Assembly: GCA_949775045.1 (NCBI GenBank)
Contig: OX459106.1
Span: forward strand, 2,096,727-2,160,726
Length of the DNA stretch: 64,000 nt
Origin: Metridium senile
Lineage: Eukaryota; Cnidaria; Anthozoa; Actiniaria; Metridiidae
Reading direction: 5' to 3'
Below are positions 1 through 11,100 of the stretch, piece by piece. The translations under genes and the position numbers were made by a program. The notes below the pieces were generated by a model. It was not told the origin of the DNA and ran no database searches. It was given only the letters and a program-made list of their open reading frames with translations. The stretch's first letter is position 1, and the number at the start of each line of letters is the position of its first letter.

Positions 1-157
1 ATATATATTTCATAATATTACTAAAACCCATACAAATACATGGCTTGGGCTACCTGTGGTCACAAAACGTTTCCACTGACTGCGTTGTGTGATAACAATT
101 TTAAATTATGATTTTTGTTCTCTCTTCTCTCAATTAACAATGAAAAGAACTTTCAAG

Positions 158-3100
158 TGAAACTAGCAGCGAAGAAGAGCCTGACACTGTTAGTCAAGAA
201 AATCTTTTTGTGACAGATGCTGAAGGATCCGAAAATGCAGGTATATATATCATTTTTATACATATGATTTTTATATATATAATCAATTGTCATGAGATTG
301 ATTGTGTTAAAATCAGAGTAAACGCTTGCATGAAAAAGTTTGCAAAATGGATATAAACTTGAATGAAATGAACACTTATTTTGTAGATGCTCTGCCAGAT
401 AATGATGCGCAAGATAATGATGATTCTAGTGAAAACACAACTTCTGCTGCTGCTGCTGAAGGTATAGCATTGAATTATATCATGGATAATATCAGTGATA
501 TTGATGCAGTAAGAAAAGAAAAAAGATAATTCATACGCTGATGAAAAGAATATCAGAAATTATAGGATTCAAGTACAAACTACATCTCAGCAAACACTAA
601 AGAAAATTCAATTCTTAACTATATATGTGTTATTCACCATGCCATGTGTTGTGTTGATTTGCGATCATTAGTGTCGGAGGCACTGTTATGTTAGCGGAGC
701 AAGTGAGCGTATACCACCACATGCTGCCCAGCGCGATATGCAGGTTTCCTAGCTGTGCCTTTTTCTGAGCCCTAATTTTTGTCTCCTGTTCTCCTACTGT
801 TTTTGTTTAATTCATGTGTAATTAATTTTTTTTCGTTGATTATAGATCCAATCGCAAATGGAAGTTCCAGACCTCTTGCATATTCTCTAATGCAATGGAT
901 TTGTCTCGTTATCATGCATATAAAATTCAAATACCAGATATCAAGTTCGGCACTGGGATATATCCTTTGTCTATTTTCTGTTGTTTTTGCTTTTTTTTGT
1001 TACCCATTAGTGGGCATTTTCCCGACATCTATGCATGCGTTACTGAAATTTACCGGGGCAAGTGAACAGCTAAAAGGGACATCATTTGTCGTTTGTCCTA
1101 ATGACAAGTGTAATGCCTTATACAAACTCGAAGAACTGTTCATCTACAATACGAATGGTGACATTCTGCGTGCAAAGTGTTGCACAGCAATGCTAGGAAG
1201 ATGTAGAAAGAAAGTATGTGGCAAAGAATTATTGTATCAGAAGAAAATGGTGCTACGTAAAGATTCTTTTGCACCTCATAAGACGTATGAGTTCATTCCT
1301 CCGTCTTCCTGGCTTGCCAAGTTTTTCAAGAACAAAACATTCTGTAGTCTTTTAAATAAAGTGCCTGTTCGGAAAGATGAAAACAAAATGTCTGACATCA
1401 GACATGGAAAGCTATGGGAAGAATTTTTATTACACCCGACTACTGGTGAACAATTGCTTAATGATCCACACAATATAGCTTTCATTTTGAATGTAGATTG
1501 GTTTTGTCCTTTCAAGAGATCAAACTACAAAGTTGGAGCACTGTATATGTCCGTACTGAATCTTCCTAGAATCGAGCGTTTCAAACTAAAGTGGACCATG
1601 CTTATTGCCCTGATTCCTGGTCCTGCTGAGCCAGTTGACAATATAAACTCATTTATTGACCCTCTCGTGGACGATCTTCTTGAGCTTTGGCAAGGCAAGA
1701 ACTTTGTTGATACAACAGGCAAGGAGGTTCAAAATAAGTCTCTACTATTGTGTATATCATCTGATTTACCAGCATCCCGTAAAATCACACAATTTAAATC
1801 CCATAAGTGCGTAAAAAGTTGTGACAAGTGTAACTTTACTGCAAAACGAGAACCAGGCACGAAAGGAGCATCGGGTAAAATGAGTTTTGTTACTGAGAAA
1901 CGGCCTAACCGTCCAAGTGCACGAACCCGACAATCAGTAGAGAAAGATGCGACGGAATTCAAAAATGCCGAAACTAAACAAAAAGCCCAAGAAATATCAA
2001 AGTCCACAGGAGTAAAATACTCTGAATTAGTACGACTACCATACTTTGATCCAGTGAGAATGGTCGTTGTAGACCCAATGCACTCTTTTCTTTTAGGTCT
2101 AGTAAAGAATGAGAGCGAAAAGCACCTCGACAAAGATAATTTCAACAAGAAATACTCGATGCCTTCAGGAAAAAAAAAAGAATTTGCAAGAAGAATGAAG
2201 GAGATGAAAGTTCCTTATGACGTGGGTAGATTGCCTTTACACATGACGGAGAAAAAAACATTATCTGGCTTGACCGCCCAACAATTAAAAAACTACATTG
2301 TCATTTACGCAAAGGCTTGCCTTTTTAATCTCATACCAGCAAAGGCATATAACTGTTTTGCTTTACTTTCAGAAGCTGTCAGAATAATTACCCTTCCTTG
2401 CATAACTTCTCAAGAAATCTCGGACTTGGAAGACATTTTGGAAGAACACCATCACAGCTACACAGCCTTGTGTGGCAAATGGTCTGTATCAATAAATTAT
2501 CACATGGTACTGCATGCACCTCAGATGCTGAGAGATTTTGGTCCAGCTTCAGGATACTGGTGTTTTCCGTTCGAACGTTATAACGGTGTGTTGGAAAGAG
2601 TGCCAAACAGTGGCAAAAGCATTGAGCAACAATTTATTCATTCCTTCCAAAATGATTGCACTGACACTGAACTGACTACTTTATTTCCAAGCGGTCTGAG
2701 AGCAGAGGATGTCCCTTCATCATTGACAAATTTGTTTCACGAGAAAAGGTCAGACGAAAATGCGTTAACAAGTCAGCTTTATAATGAGTCTGCTAATTCC
2801 TTCTATTCGTCTTCGGATAACTTGCAACAAGCCATCATACAAGTTGAAGCGGAGGATGCAGTTCACAACTGGCCTGTTTTAATGCATTCGCCACAGAAAA
2901 AAAATGTTCAAGTGACTTTGACATTTCGCAACCAACTTTTCACGTATTTCAAGAACATTTACGAACATTTAGACATCGTTCATGCCAGGATCCACAAGTA
3001 TGGTCGGTGCAAAGTTAATGGCATTATGTTTACTTCGCTTTTCAACACAACAGACAAAGGGAACGTTGTAAAAGCATACTTTCCGGTTTCCGATTCTGAC

Positions 3101-3418
3101 GGAGATATATCTCAATTATACGGCAAAGTTCTTTTCTTTTTTAATTCAAGAGTGTATTATAAAGGGAATGACGGGAATAGCCTGAATAAGATGCACAACC
3201 TTGCGTACGTCAACTGGTTTGAGTATCATTCTCTGGATGTCACCAGGAACGAGAAGATGACAGGCATGCTCCAAGTCTCTTCCAAGATTTTAGATAACTT
3301 TGAGCCAATTATCAATGTGCGACGATTAGTTTCAAGGTGTGTACTATCATCCATTGAGCCAAAAGCCACATCACGTTTTGTAATCGAGCTTCCATTCTCT
3401 AGTTCACAAGCACATTAA
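158..3418 (+). CDS. Tnp2-family (EnSpm/CACTA-type) transposase, three exons visible, 5' end not found
   Basis: Probable transposase of a CACTA-superfamily DNA transposon. Three exons join in phase 1: 158-240 and 387-461 encode acidic, Ser/Ala-rich segments, and 846-3418 is the long catalytic exon ending at TAA 3416-3418. The open frame extends upstream to 779, but acceptor TTATAG at 840-845 and the homology both say the exon starts at 846. The long exon opens with the NGSSRPLAYSL region, then a zinc-ribbon-like cysteine cluster (CPNDKC near 1095, then CC, C and C to about 1230). It later has VVVDPMHSFLLGLVK, matching the D-x-MH-x(3)-LG signature of Tnp2 proteins, and near 2555 GYWCFPFERYNGVL, matching the WCFPFER-NG motif. 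These motifs are from knowledge of the family; no search was run. No frameshift or internal stop is seen in 846-3418, so the copy may be young. The first coding exon and the 5' terminal repeat were not found and may lie upstream. Confidence 0.75.
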
Positions 3419-3890
3419 GGCTTTAGTTTTGGCTTGTTTAAGGTTTCAAGGACGATATTAAAATAGGTCATTGTCACCTATAAATATTTGAATTTAGGAT
3501 TTCCCTAAATATTCCATCTTTTTATCTTAACATTTGAGTTTCAATTAGATAAGTAAAGCTTTTGTGTTCCCCATTTAAAACGTTAATTCTATTGGGTATT
3601 CACTAGTAGCGTATATCCTGATCAATTCCCAGTTCATAACTCTGGAAGAAATTACACCTAATTTTCACGACAACCTTTTCTGATACAGGTGTATACACAC
3701 ATTATTTCATAATGATAGATTAGACTGAATAATTGTAGTAAATTAAAATATTCAAACGAACAATGAAGGAACATTTGTGTATAGATAGACACTTGATAAC
3801 CTTTTTAAGGAGATTTCTATTAAAGCTTATTATTGCAATATCAAAACCTGGACTAGAGTGCAATCAATATAACCGTGAAACTTTATACAA
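3419..3890. other. Non-coding stretch after the transposase
   Basis: AT-rich sequence between the transposase stop and the minisatellite. I see no gene. A CACTAG at about 3600 is not paired with a matching inverted copy elsewhere, so I do not call it a transposon end. Confidence 0.5.
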
Positions 3891-5240
3891 TCCCACGGGT
3901 TGTATTGTACATGTATTACATATAAAGGACTGACCAATCCTCTGTACAATACCATGTAGGATTGTATAGGCTGAACAATCCCAAGGGTGGTATTGTACAG
4001 GTATTCCATAGGACTAACCAATCCTCTGTACAATCCCATGTAGGATTGTATAGACTGAACAATCCCATGGGTGGTATTGTACAGGTATTACATAGGACTA
4101 ACCAATCCTCTGTACAATACAATGTAGGATTGTATAGACTGAACAATCCCAAGGGTGGTATTGTACAGGTATTCCATAGGACTAACCAATCCTCTGTACA
4201 ATCCCATGTAGGATTGTATAGACTGAACAATCCCATGGGTGGTATTGTACAGGTATTACATAGGACTGACCAATCCTCTGTACAATCCCATGTAGGATTG
4301 TATAGACTGAACAATCCCAAGGGTGGTATTGTACAGGTATAACATAGGACTAACCAATCCTCTGTACAATACAATGTAGGATTGTATAGACTGAACAATC
4401 CCAAGGGTGGTATTGTACATGGTATTACATAGGACTAACCAATCCTCTGTACAATACCATGTAGGATTGTATAGGCTGAACAATCCCAAGGGTGGTATTG
4501 TACAGGTATTCCATAGGACTAACCAATCCTCTGTACAATCCCATGTAGGATTGTATAGACTGAACAATCCCATGGGTGGTATTGTACAGGTATTACATAG
4601 GACTAACCAATCCTCTGTACAATCCCATGTAGGATTGTATAGACTGAACAATCCCAAGGGTGGTATTGTACAGGTATTACATAGGACTGACCAATCCTCT
4701 GTACAATCCCATGTAAGATTGTTTAGACTGAACAATCCCAAGGGTGGTATTGTACAGGTATTACATAGGACTAACCAATCCTCTGTACAATCCCATGTAG
4801 GATTGTATTGACTGAACAATCCCAAGGGTGGTATTGTACAGGTATTCCATAGGACTGACCAATCCTCTGTACAATCCCATGTAGGATTGTATAGACTGAA
4901 CAATCCCATGGGTGGTATTGTACAGGTATTACATAGGACTGACCAATCCTCTGTACAATCCCATGTAGGATTGTATAGACTGAACAATCCCAAGGGTGGT
5001 ATTGTACAGGTATAACATAGGACTAACCAATCCTCTGTACAATACAATGTAGGATTGTATAGACTGAACAATCCCAAGGGTGGTATTGTACATGGTATTA
5101 CATAGGACTAACCAATCCTCTGTACAATCCCATGTAGGATTGTATAGACTGAACAATCCCAAGGGTGGTATTGTACATGGTATTCCATAGGACTGACCAA
5201 TCCTCTGTGCAATCCTGTGTGGTATTGTTCAAGGTTGTAC
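3890..5240. repeat. 84-bp minisatellite, about 15-16 copies, made of interleaved inverted repeats
   Basis: The landmark AATCCTCTGTACAAT recurs at 3936, 4020 and 4104 and so on, with an exact 84-bp step, to 5199 (two or three units carry an extra base). Each unit holds several copies of ACAATCC and its complement GGATTGT facing each other, for example ACAATCCCATGTAGGATTGT, so each strand could form small hairpins. Since 84 is divisible by 3, long frames stay open on both strands across the array; these are artefacts. From 5240 to about 5400 divergent pieces of the same motifs continue (AATCCCATGTGGGATTAG), probably an older edge of the array. It may be the subterminal repeat region of the neighbouring CACTA element, since such elements commonly carry subterminal repeats; that link is inference. 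Confidence 0.9.
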
Positions 5241-5399
5241 AATCACAGGTCGGGATTATATAGAGTATTAGTCAGCGTTGTCTAATACTATGTGAGATTG
5301 ATAAGAGGATTACATAGAACAATCCAATGACCTGCTCAATCCCATGTGGGATTAGATAAGTCTATGTCAAACTCTGAACAATCCACCCATGGGATTAGA

Positions 5400-5744
5400 C
5401 AGAGACTTTCCCTGTGGTGTAGACAAGAGTCAATCAATTTGGTCATAATTTTGAATTCTCACGGCTCGTGAGAACTTGTAAGAACTTTGTTATCAATGCT
5501 AGACATGCTAATAGATTCGTGAAATTACGCTAAACATTTTTTAGTGTGGTCCTACCACGAATGGTATATGCATTTGTATGTATCATCTGCGTGTTAGCCT
5601 TCTCCATTTAGCCTCCTTAGACCTTATTACTTTGTTTGGTTGACGAAGTTCTTGTCCAATCTCGCATTACTAGTCGGCCAGCTTCACGTATTATGAAATT
5701 CGACGTTCGAAGATAAGCGATACATGAGCATTACAATAGATGTC
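5400..5744. other. No feature recognised
   Basis: Non-repetitive, non-coding sequence between the degenerate minisatellite edge and the transposon. It contains no counterpart of the paralogue's signal-peptide exon (29,116-29,139). Confidence 0.4.
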
Positions 5745-6538
5745 AAAAAATAAGCGCTATGATTGGATGCAGATTGACGTCCGGCGCTGTGATTGGATGC
5801 AGATTGACATTGACGATTGACGGTAGTACTTCCGGGGTTGACCGTAAGTCATTTTGGCGACCAAGAGAAGAACACTGTGCATTTTCAGACATCGAGCTTT
5901 TCGCTCGATGTAATAATATTTAGGTTTTACATAGAAAAAGACACGAAGTCCCCTAGAAGGAATTGTACACCAAAATTCCTTCCCAAATAATAAAGATGCA
6001 GATATAGATAACAGCCAAACCCCCAGAATTGTGATATAACTAACAATTAAAGAATTTACAACAGTACCAGACTAGTACATTAACAACATCACACATTAAT
6101 TAAAGTGTACACTTTGCAACTGATTTAGCTCTAGAATCAATTTATAAATGTAAATATTGTGTCCATTAAACACTAATTCTGTAATGATAGAAATACGTCC
6201 GTTTGTATTTAAACGAACTAGCTATGGTTGACCTTTTAAAAAGTCATATAGTTGTATATATATATAAGACATTTTGGTACATCCCGATAAAACTGAACTA
6301 TATTTTCGATAATGCTCGCTATACAGCCATTTTATTCATGTTGTATGATTAATGCAAACACAGCTTATAAATACAATTTAATTTATATAATTTATTAATC
6401 ACATCGAACGAAAAGCTCGATGTCTGAAAATGCACAGTGTTCTTCACTTAGTCACCAAAATGACTTCCGGTCAACGCCGGAAGTACTACCGTCAATCGTC
6501 AACGTCAATCTGCATCCAATCATAGCGCTTATTTTTTT
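5745..6538. mobile_element. DNA transposon with long inverted arms, no coding capacity
   Basis: The left arm (about 5745-5912) begins AAAAATAAGCGCTATGATTG; the right arm (about 6398-6538) is its reverse complement ending GCGCTTATTTTT. Both carry the CATCGAGC/GCTCGATG and ACTTCCGG segments. The left arm has an internal duplication of its outer ~30 bp. The interior (5913-6397) is AT-rich with no gene. The paralogous copy at 29,188-29,757 keeps the interior and right arm but lacks the left arm, so a duplication breakpoint lies inside this element. Superfamily not assigned; a clean target duplication was not identified. Confidence 0.7.
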
Positions 6539-8133
6539 TACATCGAGCATCGATGTCTTAAAATGCGAAGCTTTTTTCGCGTTGGTCGCCAAATTGACTT
6601 CCGATAACACTACAAACTATAGAGCTAGCGCACGTGCGAGTTTGAAGGCCATTTGAGTACAATAAAATTACTCCCGCGTGCAGTAAAATTACTGGCAACT
6701 TGCATAACAATGACCTCAAAATACTATCTGACCGTAAGTCGAACTTTTTTCAATTAATTCACGGAATCTTCGAGTATTTGCTGTTCTAAAGCATACAAGT
6801 TTTATTTAGAAACACCAAGCGCTTCAATTCACTTCGATGTTTTTGTATTTACACGATTGCTTTTCCCTCGGCACAGAATACGATCACTTCAATTCGAGAC
6901 ATTTTCACGGCCGACTAACCTCCGCTATGCAATAACCTCAAAATAGGCAAGCGAAATTCAAAAACATTGAAGCCGGAATAGAAGCGCCTGGTGTTTCTTA
7001 ATAAAACTTGAATGCTTTGGAACAATAAATAAAATAAAATAAATAAACTTGTTCTTTCAATAAAAAAGAGAAAGTGGACAAAAGCAAATTGAAAATAATA
7101 AATAAACGCGTCAGATATTTTAGAGAAAGAAAAACAATCAAAACAAAATATCTAAGTTACATAACGACATTTTCCCACAATAGTATTACTGTTTTAATAA
7201 AATTTTATGTGGTTTTTTTTTTTTTATATATTTCTGAGCCATGTACACTCATTGATTTTCCACTGTCCTTCCTTTCCAAATTCTTTCTTTTTTAACGACA
7301 TTATTTCCACGGCTGTGGTCATTTCCACGGCGATTAGTGATCATTTCCGCGGCTTTAGAAGGCCTCAAAAATAGTATTGCATGAGCGTCAATAAGTGTAG
7401 ACTGCTCTTGCTCGCCGAATCGGTCTGAACTAAGGAAGCTCGATGTCAGCGGTTTCAATTAATAATGTCTTATAAATCATATCAATCCACAGATTAATAT
7501 GCTACAGACACATTTCGGAAAAAAACATATTGTTATGAGCTTTGGCTGCTTGAATTCATACCATCCACATTGTAATTCGGGCTCAATATGCAACCAGCAA
7601 CAAAAACTTCGCCAATCTTTTTGTAAAAGATGTTATATATACCATTCTTGGTATCTCAACTGTAGCATTTGAACTGGAAACGATTATTGTGGTTCAAAAT
7701 CACCCCTAAAAGATACCGGAGGCCATTTACCGTGTAGCACGGACGTTTTTTTACTTCTAAGAGATACTACACAGAAACAGAAAACGAAAATAGCGTGGAA
7801 AACTATGGGATTTTCCCTGGCTTTTTCGATACCCAAAAAGACATGAAAGTATATCAAAATTCGATATTTTCAATTTTGATACCACTACTGAAAAGATACA
7901 AAAATCACTGTTTTTTAAAACTAAGAGATACGAAGAGTATACGGTCCAATACTTTAACCCACCGAGCCCCGTGTGTTAGTGATGACGATGAATTGTGCTC
8001 ATCCAGAGTTTGTTGTCTTTAATTCGGAAAGACTGTTGGTGTGTGTGACTCAAGGTTGATTTAAACCCAGGTGTAAGTAAAGTATTGTAACAACGTCACA
8101 ACTCTTTTTTTCCCCTTATTTTTGTTTTCACAG

Positions 8134-11100
8134 ATTGTGTGCGTTGCTGTTTCTTTCAACAAAGTTCAATCAAACGAAAACGTTCACGAAGGTAACATCA
8201 TGGATAATAAAAACACTAACATAGACTTTACAGAACAGTAACTGATTGAAATAGACCGATCCAAGGTTATTGCCGCCATCTTGTAGGGGGTGCAGAACTA
8301 CTGGGGCGAGCAGTAAATGTATGTAACTTTGAACTTATATAACTCCACTGGAAATTGCCGAATGTTCAATATAAACATTTTATATCAAAGATACTATGCA
8401 TGGCTATACCTGAGATCAAACTAAGGTTGTTAAATTATGTGAGACGTATGTAAACGGAGATTTCAAATCTCCCTATATTTACTGTGTAATTCTATATCGC
8501 TGAAACAAAGTGTTTGTATGTAGATCTAAAATATTGATTACAGAGCCTGTAGCTCGTTCCCCAGCGCTATTTTTTGGATATGTTATAAACAAATGCAAAA
8601 CCTTTGATAGACAATTTTAACTTTGAAAATCCAATGAATTGGAAGAAAAATACGTACGTTCAAAGTGGTCCAAAATCACATACATTCTCTACTCGCCCCA
8701 GTAGTTTTGCACCCCTTGCAAGATGGCGGCAATAACCTTGGATCGGTCTATTGAGTAAAACTTACATAGATACGACGAAACAAAAACCCAAATAGTTCCA
8801 TGCTCTTTATAATCAGTTTGAATATTTATTTTTATAGATGACGCATCACAAAATGAACTTGACAATATCCAAAAAGAGGAACTCGACGCAATAGACGAGA
8901 ACGCAGAAGACCGTATACGCGCAGTTAATGGTATTTATCAAAATAGGCATTACGTTTACATATATATTCTATTATTGTTTTCACGAAAATCCGAGACCTT
9001 CCCACTTTAAGTGTCGGTATCAGTATACAATATATACCAAAACATAGACTTGCCCCAAGTCGACCACGGTGTGTTTTCCCGACAAAAAGTGAACAAATCG
9101 CCCAAAAATTAGCTGAACAAAGTCGCGAAGTAACTGCGCATTGTACCAGACTAATAAATAAAACGAAAAGCGGACTTTTAAAAAGTTTAACCATTAAAAC
9201 ACAAACAGTTGTTTTCGCTTTGGATTTCAGAGAACAAAATTCTGTTAAAATAAATAACCTGCAAGACCTCTCTGGTCGAAAAAAAAATCTTACCCAACCC
9301 GGACGGCGAAAAAAAATAACCTGCACAAAAATAATGCCACCCCCGCTATCATACGCTATCATACCCCGCGCGTCATATGCATTCCAAGTTGCGCTATTTT
9401 TAGTAATCGGATGCAGTGCAATTTTCGTCTTACCTTACTCCCGTGCGCCATGTTTCTTGTAACCGGAAGTGTTATTTTCCCCTTACCCAAATACCATGCG
9501 TCAACATCGCACCACCGCGATGGGCAAAATGTGTTATGTTTTTTTTTCTCAAAATAATCTGGAAAATCTTTAAGAAATAAGCAAATGATATTAATAAAGA
9601 CCGAGATTAAATTCATTGATGGAAGCTAATTGAAACTTTTATATTAAAAAAAAATTAAAAAAAATAAAATAAGAATATTTCAAAGGTCAAAGTAGTATGT
9701 GCCGAAAGTAATGTTTGGCTTTCAACAACGAGTAAGCTTGAATTATCTTTTTATGACTTCTTTATTTCGAAGTCAATTCAGTTTCTTTTCTAAAGTCTTC
9801 ATAAAATCCTGCTATACAATATTACTGTAGATGATATATCTAGTCATACAGTAAAAACAGTCTAATCCACGAAGACAACGTAAACATCAGCCATGACAAG
9901 CGACAAGACGTTTAGGACTCTTTGAATTTCATTATTTGATTTTGTTGACTCACAATTCGTCATTTTGAAGCTTTATTACTTACCAAAGCATCTTTTGCGT
10001 TTTTTGTTTCTTTGATTAAATTTGTTTTTTCACTTGACTACATCAACTTAAGCTCTTTTCATTGTGATAATAAAAGAGGATTGTTTAGCTTTTCGTCGTC
10101 TTTTTCACTTTTTGAAATCTGTTTGGTTTATATTTTATCCAATTTACTATTTGTCCATCGATGTCATCGTATTTTTTAGAGTGAAGTTTGAAAGTGGGAT
10201 AAGGATGGTAAATTTTGACGGATGATTGTAGGGTAAGACGAAAAATGAAGTGCATCCGTTTACTAGAAAGATCACAACTGGGAATTCACATAGCGTGCGG
10301 GTAATAATACATTGGCACCTATGTAAAAAGCATGGAATACCGAGTACGGAAAGGTGGTGGGACTATTAATTCACCACAACCAATAACAGAAAACGAAAAA
10401 GTTAAAATGCTGTGGGACGCCACATGATTAATAACAGGACAGACAATCAAAACTATGTGCCATTTGTTAAATATTTCCCCCTCGGGGTGATGCTAAGAAA
10501 ATGCACATGTTCACTTCGCGCTGAGTGGCTAGTTCCCTCTGAAGTATTTATCTATCTAGATAATTGATTTATTATATTATTTACTATCGTCAGTATCTTC
10601 ATGTTTTTGCTACAATGGAGGATCGCCATATTGTAGAAATGGGAGACTGCAGCGATGTTACTGTTACAATGGCTATTATGGAAGTCGATGCCAGTATGGT
10701 GGTAGGTAGCTTTGTGTATTTACAAGAGACAGTATTGTCATGCACTGATATTATCAATCTTTGTATTGCTTTTCAGGACCAACAACCAGACAGCGTGAGT
10801 ATACACCTATTTCAATTAACGTTGTCCATCTGCAATGGTCGATCTGAGACCGATATAGGAATTGTGGGAGCTCGTTAAACTGCAAATACACTACATTTTG
10901 TATTATAATCACGCTTGAATATTAATGTTTACTTCTGAAATACTATTATCCATAATTCAGCACCATTCAAGTGTGATTAAAACAACACATTTGGAATTTA
11001 TTGAGCTCCCACAATTCCTATCGGTCTCAGATCAACCATTCCAGATGGACAACGTTAATTGAAATAGGTGTACAATATATTCAACAGCAATTTACTGTCT

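Noticed and set aside
779..845. N-terminal extension of the transposase from ATG-less start at 779
   Set aside because: Intron read-through: acceptor TTATAG precedes 846 and two upstream exons join there in phase; the extension is a hydrophobic translation of pyrimidine-rich intron.
3594..3620. CACTAGTAGCG as the 3' CACTA terminal repeat
   Set aside because: Wrong orientation for a right end and no inverted partner within the window.
3916..5162. Open frames on both strands encoding a 28-residue repeat
   Set aside because: The 84-bp unit is divisible by three, so frames stay open by chance; no splice or start context and equal openness on both strands.
3890..5240. CRISPR-like array
   Set aside because: No distinct spacers: the whole 84-bp unit repeats, and the genome is eukaryotic.
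10615..10878. Frame starting [15 protein letters not shown], repeated at 13,333, 15,745, 33,676 and 36,361
   Set aside because: Shadow of the EGF exons. The correct frame gives the six-cysteine module with matching splice phases; this one runs through the donor into intron.
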